The notes under the pieces: model-generated
Seen by the model: the letters and a program-made list of their open reading frames with translations, nothing else
Databases searched by the model: none
Told to the model about the DNA's origin: nothing
Source: Acanthamoeba sp. SK_2022b
Lineage: Eukaryota > Discosea > Longamoebia > Acanthamoebidae
DNA: 36,532 nucleotides
Direction of reading: 5' to 3'
Assembly: GCA_027943245.1 (NCBI GenBank)
Contig: JANDJZ010000563.1
Location: 1 to 36,532, forward strand
Shown here: piece after piece, positions 9,385 to 20,269 of the stretch
How the letters are laid out: every line of letters begins with the position of its first letter
How positions within the stretch are numbered: the first letter of the stretch is position 1
Position numbers and translations under genes: made by a program

Positions 9385-11374
9385 ATGGTCCTACCGGTAG
9401 GGAAGTCGCTGATTGGCGTTCTCTTGGTTGGTGGGCTATTCTCTCTGTGGTTCTTCGAGTACTTGCGGCTCGAGCCTCGGGTGGTTTACGTTGCACTTCC
9501 AGAAGATGAGCAGCGGCAGCTGATCTTGGAGATGGCCAAGCAACTGACTGAGCATACACAACTGATACAGCACAACAACAAAAACGACAGCCACCACTCC
9601 AGTTGGAACCACGACGAACCGCTACATATGACACCCACTCCCAATGTGCCCGCCCCCAGCGACCGGCCCAGTGGCCACCTCAGTGAGGAGGCGCTGACAG
9701 CCCTGGACTTAGTTGAGTCGCCCGAGGACAATTGGCTCTACGTGAAGGAGCCTCTGCAGACGGTCGCCGTGGCCAGCCAATTGAACCCCCAAAGACCTCC
9801 TGGCCAACCGGAGCCCAACGGAGGGGCCCTGAAGAGGGTTGACGTGGCCAGCCTACTGCGGGGGCTCAAGGCGACACGAACAAACTTCACCACAAGCCAG
9901 CCTTCGAAGAGGTTGCTGGTCATATTGATCTTCTACAACGGGAGCTCGGAGAGGTGGCCGCAGGCGTCCTTCACCATCCCCTATTACCATCGGTTCGTGC
10001 CTCCCCCCAAAGTAACGACGGTATCAACCTGGCACTGCACTCTCACCACCATGATGGCGCGGCCTGCAGGTACTTGTCGTTGTTTGGTATACCCCACAAG
10101 ATAGTGCTCACTGAGCAGGTAAAGACGGGCAAGCTCTTCAACAGAGGTACACTTGACTTGACTTTCGCATTGGGCTGAGCCGCCTTGGAACAGAACACGT
10201 TGTTGTTGTTTCCTTATCTCCATGTTTGCCTTTGCCACCACCACCACCGCTTGTCTCTGCAGGAACGTTGTTCAACATTGCGTTCCGAGAGTACATGGAC
10301 GACTTTGACTATGCCGCCCTGATGGACGTCGACTCTGTTCCTGTCTTCTATCGCCCCCAGTACTCCCTCCCTCTCTTTCCTTGTACTCTATTCCGTGTTT
10401 TTGTCGTGCTGCTTGACGGCCTTTCGTATGTTGGGGTGTAGGGTCGGCCAGTTGCAGTGGGTGCCGTTCGATTACCCACCAAACGATAGGCCTTACCATC
10501 TTGCACGCGAAGTCGAGAAGCAGCGATGGAAGTACAATGCTCCCCTCCCTCTCCCCTCAAGGCCATCGCTCAGTGCCCCGCTCCAGGTTCATAGACTGGT
10601 TCATGGGTGTTGGCCTTCTGTTCTCAAAGGAGCACTATCGCACTATCAACGGCTTCAGCAACAACTACTACGGCTGGGGGTATACCGCCTGCTTTTCAGT
10701 CAGCCACACTCACCACTCTTAGCTCTGCGACACCTACACAGATTCGAGGACGACGATGTGGGCATACGAGTGCAGGCCAAATGTGCGAGCGCAACAACCT
10801 GTTCCCCTACCTACTGCGCGCATGGCCTTCAGTGAGCGCTTCTTCTGATCTCACCTTTCATCAGACGGCAACATCAGTCGATACGGCCCCAATAGCGGCA
10901 TGTTCCACTCCCAAGCGCACGCCGTCAACCAACAGAACTGCGATAGGAACAACCACGCAAGGGTACTCGCACAACATCACTCCAACCCTCGGAACCCTTG
11001 CTGTGTGTCGCCCACCTGTCGCCTGTCGTGTGGGGGTTCGACTGTCGTGTCTGCAGAACGGGCAGTGGATTGGCGACCTGCAGAAAGGAGGACACAAACT
11101 GGAGGACGACGGCCTCGCGCAGGTCCAGTACGACGTCCACGAATCTGGCTGGGTGAACAAGTGGGGAGGCTTCTTCTGGGTATGTCCGCTTCACGTCGTA
11201 TGCGTGTGTTGGGAAGCGGCGCACGTTGCTCACACGAATGGGCGGTACCTTCAGTTGAGGGTCGATCCAACGACGCCCCTGCTCGGCGGCCAGGTAGATC
11301 GGGTGCCGCAAAATGAGATCGCAGCGTGCCTGGCGAAGCAGAAGGGGTTGTGGCGACCGCGCGTGGGTTTCTGA
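9385..11374 (+). CDS. beta-1,4-galactosyltransferase-family (GT7) type II membrane enzyme
   Basis: Nine exons (9385-9992, 10070-10146, 10263-10359, 10442-10531, 10587-10679, 10742-10782, 10865-10962, 11057-11179, 11255-11374) give about 448 aa. A short cytosolic tail and a single membrane anchor (about 8-25) predict a type II Golgi protein, followed by a stem rich in Pro, Asn and His. The catalytic domain shows FNRGTLFNIAF, the metal-binding DVD at 250-252, WFMGVGLLFSKEHY, INGFSNNYYGWG and FEDDDVGIR at 323-331, all hallmarks of GT7 UDP-Gal or UDP-GalNAc transferases. The family transfers Gal or GalNAc in beta-1,4 linkage; the acceptor cannot be read here. The last intron (11180-11254) is 75 nt and open, so its retention would also be in frame. 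Confidence 0.88.
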
Positions 11375-11496
11375 AGCTGTTGCTAAGCCACAGTCGGCAA
11401 GCAGCCGTAGCCACCATTGAAGTTTTGGTCGTGGTGTTTTGTTTTTTAGTTTTAAAGGAAACATGTACAAGCAGGTTGGTTGGCGGATTCCCATGA

Positions 11497-11793
11497 TCAG
11501 ATGCGGACGGTTGTGCTCATGAGATCATCCAGGTCGTCAAAGTCGTCGTCGTCTTCATCGTCGTCCCAGAAATCGTCATCGTCATCATCGGAATCCGAGT
11601 CCGAGTCCATGATGGCCAGCTTGCGCATCTCCAAGGCGCCCCGCAAGGTGTCCTGGAGCGACGAGAACATGCCAATCGACTCGCCCAACGCCGGCGGAGG
11701 CGGCGCCTGCATCTTTTGCTGTTTTTTTTTTTTTTTGTTTGTTTGTTTGTTTGTTTGTTTGTTTGTTTGTTTGTTTGTTTGTTTGGTTGGTTG

Positions 11794-11824
<31 letters not shown>

Positions 11825-12090
11825 GTTGGTTGTGTTTTGATTGTTTGTTTGTTTTGATTTTTGTAATTGTTATTTGGTGTTTTGTTGTGTTTGCGGACCG
11901 GTCAGTCGCTTGATCTTTGGTGGACGAGCACAAGCGGCGGGGGTAGTGCGTTACCTTCTCGATCTCGGCCTGGTCCACCTTTTTGAGCTTGGTGCCCTTG
12001 AGCTGCGCCAGCAGACCACCCAGAGAGCCTTCTGCACAAGCACGCCCATTTTAGTATTGTTTGGTCGCCTCACCCCACGCACAGAAACTG

Positions 12091-12143
<53 letters not shown>

Positions 12144-14270
12144 GGAGAGAGATACCAGATTCTTCGGCTTCCTTTTCGAGCTCTTCGGTACGCTTCTGGA
12201 TGGCGGCCTTCTTCTCCTCTTCGATCTGCTCGGCCGTGCGCTGGTCGATCACGCTAAAGGCCTCCATGCCCAGCTGCTCCAACAGCTGCGACAGCTCGTT
12301 CTGACAGCCCTGCAGCGGCGCATCCTCTGCGTGCCTGCCCGCTGCCTACCCATGCAAAATGAAAACACATATTAACTTTAAATATTAATATTTAAAGTAA
12401 TATAAATAGAAATATTTTATAAATAAAGGCGTCGGCTGCGGGGAGGTACGGCAGCAAGAGCGGCGGCGATGGAGGAAAGGCGAGACTTGGTGTCGGAGAT
12501 GAGGTCGTCGCTCCGCTTGAGCCGCTCCTGCGCCTCGTTGTGCTCCTTTTGCAGCATTTCAAACTCGACCTGCCGCTGAATGCGCAGTTGCTCTGTTGTT
12601 GTGTCGTGCGAACGCGATCAGGCCTGTGGGTTGCCCCAAAAGAAGAAGGCCACGCATGGCTGGAGAGCGCGCGAACCTTGCTTCTTCCACTCCTCCTCGA
12701 GGCTCACCATCGAGGTCAGGAAATTGGTGAGCTGCGAGTCGATCTTGATTTCCTTGGCCTCCAGGTCCATCTGCCTCGTCAACCGCCTCAGCTTCTTCGT
12801 TTCCTGTGTTTTTGTTGTGTTTTTTTTTTTTTTTTTGTTATTAAGAATAAAATAAAATTGAAAAAATTGGCACAGTCGACACTCCCCACACAATCCAGGG
12901 CCACAGGACACGCCCCACAGCGCACGCATGCGTACCTGGACCATCGCGGCGTCTTCCGGGGCACGCGTGCTACCTCGGCGCGAGATTTGAATGCCGCTCC
13001 CCTCCAACTCTGTCCACGTCACATTGTGATGGAGCTATTTAGTGGGGGGGCGGTTTTGCTCATCAGGGCACGCACGCATCGGTTTGAGGGGGGGGGCATC
13101 CACCTTTGAGAATCAGCTTCTTGGTGCTCTTCCTTCGCTTGCGCGCCAGCGCACGCTCGGCCCTGGTGGGTCGACAAAAAAACACGCCTCGGTGAGGTGA
13201 GCGACCACGACACGGGGACGGACACGGGTCGGCGCGAACCGCATTTCGTTGGCCTGTCGGATGGCCTCCTGCATGTCGGCCAGCGAGGAGATCTTGCCGT
13301 CCTTCTTCAGCTGCTCCACTGTTGCGACGCAGCGTCAGTCCAATGCGTTGTTGTCAATGATGATATGGCATTGTTGTCGACACGCTAGGGCGCAGTGATG
13401 CGGGGAGGGGGAGTTACCCTTGGCGATCATCTTCTGCTCACGGGCCTCGCGGCGGGCCTTGCGCTGCTCGGCGAGGTCTGTCATGAGGGCTTGAAGCGCT
13501 TCGGGGCTCAAGCTCTCCCTCTGCGGTGGAGGCCGATGAGTTGGTGAATATTGGTCGACACAAGTTGCGTGTGCGTGTGTTGTGTGGGGAGAAGGCACGC
13601 GCACCTGAATGCCCTTTTGCATGAGCTGCCTCTTGAGGGCGAGCTCCTCCTTGAGCTTCTTGAGCGCTTCCATCTTCTCCTGCTTGCGAGCCTCCAGGCT
13701 GGCCAGCACCACCGCGCCTGATAGAACGCCAATCATTTAATCGACGGTAATAATCGATATTAAAATAACAATAAAATAAAATAATCTAAAATGAGGCAAG
13801 GCGTACTGCCGTCGCTCGCTGTGGGCTTGAGGGAGGGCTTCTCCTGTTCGCCCAGGCGACTGAGGAGCACCGCGTTGACGGGCGGAGGATGGGCGGAGGA
13901 CGAGCCCGAGGGCAGGACACGGCTCGATTGGCTCAGCGGCGAAGCCCCGCTCTTGTTCTGTACTGGCGCTGGCGGCTCCCTGTGTGCCCAACAACGTAAT
14001 TAACTATTTACGATTTTTAATAATTTATAAAAGAAATAAGTAATAAAGCAATCACTCATGAGGAGAGGAGTATACGGTGACAGAGAGCTGCGCCGTTGCG
14101 CGAGTGCGACCTTCTTCTTTTTCCACTGCAGCAGAATCGTCTGCTTGTGCGACTCGGGCAGCGAGGCCATCTGACTTCTCTGCGCCTCTGCAGGCACGCA
14201 AGCACGCACACGCACACAAATGCACACACGCACAACAATGCAAACATAACGTGAGAGGTTTGAGAAGCTA

Positions 14271-14330
<60 letters not shown>

Positions 14331-15049
14331 TGAGCAGGAGATACCGCTGAACTTGAGGTCGGTCATCATCTCCTCAAACTCGGTGGCGAGATCGACGACG
14401 GTGACCTCGGCGTCGCCGCGAGGGCTGAGCGGGCTCGATACGATTCGCGGCGACGTGGAGACGGTGCCGCTGCTCGGCGGCGTGGTCAACGTCAGGACGG
14501 GCGTCGAGGGCCTGCTGCCCTCTTTTTTGTCCTTCTTTTCCTTCTTCTCTTTCTTTTCCTTCTTCTCCTTCTTGTCCTTCTTCTCCTTGCCCGCGTCCTG
14601 CGGCTCCTGCGCGCTCTCGACCTGTGAGGCATCTCCACACGTCAGCGCGTGCACAGATCGATCGGGCCTCGTGTTGTGAAGAAAGAAAGTGAAATTAAAC
14701 AAATAATGATGAAAAAATAAAATCAATAATTAAAAAGGGAAAGGGAAAGGCTTGCTGACCAGTGGCCCGGCCGAGGGGAGGGCTGGCGCGGAGGAGGCGA
14801 GTCGAGGCGAGGGCGGCGCGGCTTTGCCCTGTCGCTTGGCCTCCAGGTCGGCCTTCAGCTTTTCCAGAGCGGCGAGGGACGTGTTGGATGTCTGTAAATA
14901 AATAAATAGTTAAAAATAATAATAATAATAAATGTCCATAATAACCGTGTAAAAGGTGCAAGGTGGACCTTCAGTCGAGGCAAGGAGGAAGACTGGAGGA
15001 TTCTTGCCCGCAGCTCATCTTGCTTTGTCTTTATCTCGTCCGACGACAT
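11497..15049 (-). CDS. actin regulator: formin-GBD-like segment, coiled coil, WH2-like motif, acidic tail
   Basis: Fifteen exons (15049-14969, 14891-14760, 14621-14345, 14187-14076, 13979-13807, 13717-13605, 13520-13418, 13318-13240, 13162-13104, 13009-12936, 12803-12677, 12592-12450, 12309-12156, 12031-11955, 11718-11497) join in phase to about 641 aa. Order: Lys/Glu-rich linker (83-106); FEEMMTDLKF to LPESHKQTILLQW (about 148-185), like the GTPase-binding segment of diaphanous formins; Pro/Ser linker; long charged coiled coil (about 255-540); LLAQLKGTKLKKV (about 549-561), WH2-like but one residue short; PPPP; an amphipathic helix ending MRKLAIM; and an acidic tail DSDSDSDDDDDDFW with an embedded Trp. 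The last three resemble the WCA module of Arp2/3 activators. No FH2 domain is present. The start of exon 13 could also be 12324. Confidence 0.75.
11722..11870. repeat. T-run plus (TTTG)n repeat with duplicated 25-30 bp unit, intronic
   Basis: This tract fills most of the last intron (11719-11954) of the actin-regulator gene. A T homopolymer is followed by TTTG units that are interrupted twice by the same segment (ggttggttgtgttttgattg), a sign of slippage or local duplication. Confidence 0.9.
12092..12140. repeat. (TG)n microsatellite, intronic
   Basis: About 24 TG units sit in the intron 12032-12155 of the actin-regulator gene, just beyond its 5' splice site on the minus strand. Confidence 0.95.
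14271..14332. repeat. (TGCG)n microsatellite, intronic
   Basis: About 15 TGCG units lie in the intron 14188-14344 of the actin-regulator gene, immediately downstream of its 5' splice site on the minus strand. Confidence 0.95.
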
Positions 15050-15304
15050 CTTGCTGTTTGGTGTGATGGGTGGCACACAAGGACACAATTCGAACGTTCC
15101 TCCGCGACCGGGTCGTGGGTTGTGCTGATACCAGGGAGCGGTCTAACACTGACAGAACAGCAGGACGTCGAGAGGAATGACGCCAATGTTGCGTCTTGAT
15201 TTATTTTTTAGTTGATAAGGAAATGTTTGGAGAAAAGAAAAAACAATTCGTTGTAAATCATCGTCGACCAAACAAGAGAAGGGACCCCTTCGCAGTCGCC
15301 GCCC
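15050..15304. promoter_or_regulatory. short divergent promoter region between the actin regulator and COG8
   Basis: The two start codons lie 255 bp apart on opposite strands, so both promoters and leaders must share this space. I see no canonical TATA box at a suitable distance from either start; the middle (15195-15260) is AT-rich. Confidence 0.5.
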
Positions 15305-15749
15305 ATGATGATATCAGACATGGACACTGATGCTGGCGATAACTCTGAAGGCTACATAGAGGGTACCAGCCCCTGGATAAAACACAACTGCACATTTTTG
15401 CTTTCCAGCATTTAAGCCCTCCCCCTCCCAATGCCAATCTCAATCAACTGTCCTCCTGCAGTGCTACGCGCGCGGGAGGAGAGCGAGAGGTCGCTGCTGT
15501 CGCTCATCTTGCCGCGCTACGCGGACATGGCGATGGGCGGCCACAGCGACGCCGACGAGCAGCTGCTGACCGAGTACGAGTCCTACCTGTTCTCCCTGTC
15601 CTCGGCCACCTTCCAGCAGCTCATGAAGGAGCCCGAGAAACTGCACGACGAGGCCGAGAAGATGAAGAAGCAGATGCAGGACCTGGCCTTCACCAACTAC
15701 AAGGCCTTCATCCAAACCTCAGAGTGCATTCGTAGCATGAAGCAACAGG

Positions 15750-15805
<56 letters not shown>

Positions 15806-16027
15806 CATCGACGCGTGGCCGTGTGGAGAGCAGGTGGACGAGGTGCGCACGCTGGTGGGCGGGCTGGAGACGGGCCTGCCCGGGCTGAGCAGGGCCTGCG
15901 AGCAGTTCTGCAAGACGGCCGTGGAGATCACCGCGCAGCGCGCCGCCACCCAGAACACGCTCGACCACCACGCCAAGCTCATGGTGCGCGCCGCCACAGC
16001 ACAAGCGGAGAGAGAGCAAAGCGCGCG

Positions 16028-16096
<69 letters not shown>

Positions 16097-18090
16097 CGCG
16101 TGGCTCTGACTATGATGTGTCGGGGGGTGGGCTTGTGCCACAGGACCTTCTCGAGATTCCAGAGCTGATGGAGACCTACGTGCGCTCGGAGCTCTACGAC
16201 GAGGCCCTGCAGCTGGAGGCCTTCACGCACGGGCTCAAGAAGAAGCATCCCGATATCCCCCTCATCCAATCGATCGCCGCCGATGTCGACAAGTCGCGCG
16301 AGATGATGATCAATCAGCTGCACCACAAACTGCGAGGTATCGCCTTCCCCCCCCCAACCACTCACGCACATGGACACGTCACGCCAGCCGCTCCAACACT
16401 TGATAAAAACAAGTCAATGGGAGCGACGTGATGGTTAACATTGTTGTTGTTGTGCAGACAACATGGCTCTGCCTGGCTGCCTGCGTGCCATCTCCCACTT
16501 GCGGAGGATGAACCTGTACAACGAGACACAGCTCCGCATCACGTACGGCACACCCCACCACCAGTTTGTCGCCAACTCAATAAATATTAATTCAGTTTAA
16601 ACTAATTTAAGAAATAACTCTATTATTTATGAATAAAAAAGAATATAAATTTATAGTTGTGATTTTGCCATGGACAGATTTTTGAAGAGCAGGGACGCGT
16701 GGCTGCATTCCGTGATCGACGCTGTGCCCACCACCAACCCCTACACCTACGTACGTCACTCACGACACGACACGACACGACACGACACGACACGACACAA
16801 ACGAGGCACCTGGTTTGGTGTTGATCATGACGCTTGCGAACAGTTGAACAAGCTGATCGACAGCTGCCGAGTGCACGTGTTCGATATCATCACCCAATAC
16901 CGGGCGATCTTTCCCGATGACCACATGGCCGCCGCGACGGCCGCGCCCGCGCCGCGCGACAGGGAGTCCCAGGGAGGCGTGGGCATCCTCCACAGCTGGC
17001 TCACACAGAAGATCTCCGAGTTTGCCGACACGCTCAGCATGTCCGCGCGCATTCCCCCCCCCCACTGATGTGGCCTCACTCTCACGCCCGCCCGCGCGTG
17101 GCACAGATATCTGCCCGAGGTGAAGGAGGGCGTGCTGGTCGGAAATATCCTGGAGCAGAGCATGTACTACGCCACCTCGCTGGCCAGAGTCGGCCTCGAC
17201 TTTAGAGGTCCGCCCTCACCATCACTGCCCGCGAGGCGGGCCTCCCGGTCGTTCTTATTCAACTTGTGTTGTGTTGTGTTGTGTTGTGTTGTGTTGTGTT
17301 GTGTTGTGTTGTGTTGTGTTGTGTTGTGTGTGCTGTGTGAGCAGGGTTGTTGGGTCCAATTTTCGAGCATGCGGTGTACAACCTGTTCTCCTCGTTCGTA
17401 CAGACCGCCGTCCTCCGCTTCTCGCAGACGCTCAAGGTGACCATTTATTTCTTATTTCTTATTTATAAAAGAAATTAATTTTCAATCTGTCGTGTTTGCT
17501 TTTGGTCTCACTCGACTCGACTCTGTTCGTGTCGTGTCTAGGCTCAGAAGTGGGTGGCCCCGTCGCGCGCCCTCGCCGCGGCCATGCTGACAGGCGTCGA
17601 CAATGGTACGGTCCTATTTTATTTTAATATATTTTATATTTTACTATTTCGTAAAACATCGTGGCTCATGGGTCGCCTGTGTACGATAGAGGCGAGCTCG
17701 AAGCTGGCACCGCCCGTGGTGCTCATGGACTACCCGCCGCTGGCCGTCCTCACCAACGGCCTGCTGGCCTCCCTCAACGAACTGCGGTACGGCCACCAAC
17801 AAAACATATAAATATATAAACAAAATAACAGAAAATAATAATATATATAAAACAATCGATTATCATTGGCCGAACGCCGCGCTTACGTGGCGCGTTGCCA
17901 GGTCATGTGCGCTGTACTCGCTCCGCGAAGGCGTGTACGAGGTGGTCAACGCCGCGCTCACCAACGCCGCTCTCGAGATTCACAACCTCCACAAACAGGT
18001 TTCGGTCACTCCCTACTGCGCCTCGCATTGCGACCAACCCCTCTCATTCGAGCGTGATTGGTCTTGCGTGCGCATGTGTGGTGCGTGTGC

Positions 18091-18168
<78 letters not shown>

Positions 18169-18842
18169 AAACATGAGCAGAGCGTGTTGAGCGAGGAGGA
18201 GAGAGAGTACTTTTATAGCACGTGCCGCGCGGCGGCCGATGTGATGGTGCCCTACGTCGCCCGCTGCGTGGCCGCCATCTACCCGCGCCCCTCCTCCTCG
18301 ACCCCCGCAGGCGGCCCCGTCGCCGCCGTGTTCGACATGTCGAGCGCGCTGGCCGTCCTGCGCCCCATCTACGAGAAGGACCTCCCCCCGTCCTCGCCCG
18401 CGCCCACCTCCTCGTCGCTGTCCTCCTCCTCTTCCTCCGTCACTGGGCTGCGCCCGCCCGCCTCCCCTGCTCAGGCACTCCCCCCCTCCTCTCTGCCCAC
18501 ACACTCGCGCCCATCGTGGCCACGAGCTGACGTGCGCGCGTGTCTTTGTGTGTGCGCGTGTCGCGTGTCGTCGTGTAGAAGGGTGGACTGCTCGACATTC
18601 TGATGAACGACGAGCAGGCGGCGGCCACGAATGGCGGCGACGACGACGAAGAGGGGTCGGGCGGCGGAGACGACGACAGGAGGGAGGAGGACGAGCCGAC
18701 GACGACGACGACGACGACCAACCGAGACCAGCAAGGACCAGCAGGCGAGGCGAGCGGCGAAGGAGGAGAAGGAGAGGAGCCAAGGGGCGGCGCAGGGGAG
18801 GAGGCCGTCGAAAGGAACGAGGGCGCTGCCAAGGATGAGTGA
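15305..18842 (+). CDS. COG8: conserved oligomeric Golgi complex subunit 8
   Basis: Fourteen exons: 15305-15362, 15462-15748, 15834-15983, 16144-16336, 16458-16542, 16678-16750, 16844-17040, 17107-17207, 17345-17436, 17542-17605, 17690-17786, 17902-17998, 18181-18438, 18579-18842; about 671 aa against about 610 in animals. COG8 belongs to lobe B of the COG tether, which captures intra-Golgi vesicles for retrograde transport. Matching stretches include FTNYKAFIQTSECI, LLEIPELMETYVRSELYDEA, LPGCLRAISHLRRMNLY, FLKSRDAWL and SCRVHVFDIITQYRAIF. The C-terminus is a low-complexity acidic, Thr-rich tail absent from animal COG8. Exon 13 could instead end at 18531, adding 31 residues. An unspliced start at 15431 is possible, but the strong acceptor at 15461 favours the two-exon start. 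Five introns carry microsatellites. Confidence 0.9.
15750..15803. repeat. compound (CT)n(GT)n microsatellite, intronic
   Basis: It begins right at the 5' splice site of COG8 intron 2. The same compound pattern recurs in intron 1 of the CDK10-like gene. Confidence 0.95.
16021..16094. repeat. (GC)n(AC)n microsatellite, intronic
   Basis: Eight GC units run into about 29 AC units inside COG8 intron 3 (15984-16143). The GC/AC alternation is a typical Z-DNA-prone sequence. Confidence 0.95.
16761..16799. repeat. (CACGA)n repeat, intronic
   Basis: About seven 5-bp units in COG8 intron 6 (16751-16843), directly after the donor site. Confidence 0.9.
17264..17331. repeat. (TTGTG)n repeat, intronic
   Basis: About thirteen 5-bp units upstream of the 3' splice site of COG8 intron 8 (17208-17344). 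The T/G-rich sense strand may act as a pyrimidine-poor substitute tract. Confidence 0.9.
18094..18168. repeat. (GT)n microsatellite, intronic
   Basis: About 37 GT units in COG8 intron 12 (17999-18180), close to the 3' splice site. It is one of the longest simple repeats in the window. Confidence 0.95.
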
Positions 18843-18885
18843 AAAAAGGAGAGAACAGGCAGCGCATTAATAAATAATAAACAAC

Positions 18886-18894
18886 TATAAAAAG
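18886..18894 (+). promoter_or_regulatory. probable TATA box of the EF-hand gene
   Basis: TATAAAAAG lies only 44 bp after the COG8 stop. With a usual TATA-to-start distance of 25-30 bp, transcription would begin near 18920. That is after the ATG at 18900 and before the ATG at 18996, so the site supports the downstream start codon. Confidence 0.5.
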
Positions 18895-18995
18895 CGCCAA
18901 TGGCGTGGCGTCTCGGGCAGTTGCTGAAAAGCGCAGGACCACAGACAAACCGACCAGTCTCTTGCCCGCACAACGAAGAAGAAGAACAAGAAGCC

Positions 18996-20158
18996 ATGTC
19001 AAAGATTGCAGCGCAGAAGGCCATTGCCGAACACCTCAAGAAGGTAGAGGCGGAAGAAGGTAAGCCACAAGTCGAGCCAAACTCCCTTTCCTACAATGCT
19101 AATGCACATTTTTTAAAATACTTTTAAAAAACAATTCGCTTTATAATGCATTATTTTTTCTACGACGTGATAAGTTAAATAGAATATTAAAAGTGTCGTA
19201 AAAGCTGCGCCTTTGCCACCAATTATAAATTGTTAAATTATTTATTGGTCAGGTCCGCCGGCCCTTTCGCGTCGTGTGTTTGAGAAGTACGACCGGGACG
19301 AGAGCGGGACCATCGACCGGGACGAGTTCAAGGCCATGTGCTACGACCTCGGCTACTACCTCTCCGAGCCCGAGACCGACATCGCCTTCCGCACCATCGA
19401 CCTGTATGCACCCTGCCCTAGCCCCCCCCCCCCCTCTTTCTACTGCCCCATCTGGCATGACCTGACCTCGGGGCCGCGATGGCCAACGCCTGCAGGTCCG
19501 GGAACGGCGCCATCAGCTACGACGAATTCTATCAGGTAATGAATGCCACACGCGCACGTGACAAAACCAAAAATGGGAAATCGTAAAAAATCAAAAAAAA
19601 AATAGAAATTACTGCTACTATTTATTTAATTATTTTTTGAATTAAAAAAAACCGATAGTTCTGGAGGAACGACAAGCGGTTCGAGAACCTCCAGAAGAAC
19701 CCGGCCGAGCTGCAGCGCCTGCAGGCCGCCGTCGCCTACTTCCAGTACGAGCGGCCCGAGCGTGCGTGGGGGACTTGTCTGTCGTTTGTGTGCTGACCGC
19801 ATGTGTGTCGTGTGTGTCGTGTGTGTGTCGTGTGTCTTCAGGTACTTTGACACGGACAAGAGCGGACAGCTGGACAAGGAGGAGTTCAAGGCCCTGCACG
19901 CCGACCTGGTCAAGAACAACATGACCACCCACGACTTCGAGTCCTGCTTCGAGGAGCTCGACACCGACGGCAGCGGTACACCGGGCGCCCCTCCCCGCTC
20001 ACGCAGCAGAGTGACGAGTGTCCGTCGTCGAGTGTGTAGTCGGGTCTCACTAACCACCGCGGGCGGGCTCAGGCACCATCTCGTTCAACGAGTACGTGGA
20101 GTGGATCTCGTGCGCGCGCGTGCCCAAGGTCAAGGTCATGGGGGCGCCCCAACCGTGA
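18996..20158 (+). CDS. four-EF-hand calcium-binding protein
   Basis: Six exons (18996-19059, 19253-19403, 19496-19535, 19659-19744, 19842-19975, 20073-20158) give 186 aa. Four canonical EF-hand loops are visible: 35-46 (DRDESGTIDRDE), 71-82 (DLSGNGAISYDE), 117-128 (DTDKSGQLDKEE) and 154-165 (DTDGSGTISFNE). All have Gly at loop position 6 and Glu at 12, so all four should bind Ca2+. The longer linker between hands 2 and 3 gives two EF pairs, as in calmodulin or calcineurin-B-like sensors, but the sequence is not calmodulin. An ATG at 18900 is in frame (218 aa), but the TATA box argues against it. No N-terminal myristoylation glycine is present. Confidence 0.88.
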
Positions 20159-20269
20159 AGCTGCCAAAGAGCTCTCTGACAACACTGTACTTGACCCAAC
20201 AAAAACGATAAATTTTTACGCATTTTTCTTTGTTTTCTTTTGATTTTCTTTCTTGGAGGCAGCTCGGGT

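Noticed and set aside
12092..18168. tandem repeats that could be mistaken for CRISPR-like arrays
   Set aside because: Units of 2-5 bp without spacers, inside eukaryotic introns; ordinary microsatellites.
18013..19002. 329-codon minus-strand ORF with Thr/His repeats
   Set aside because: Antisense to COG8 exons 13-14 and their GT microsatellite; no protein-like motifs.
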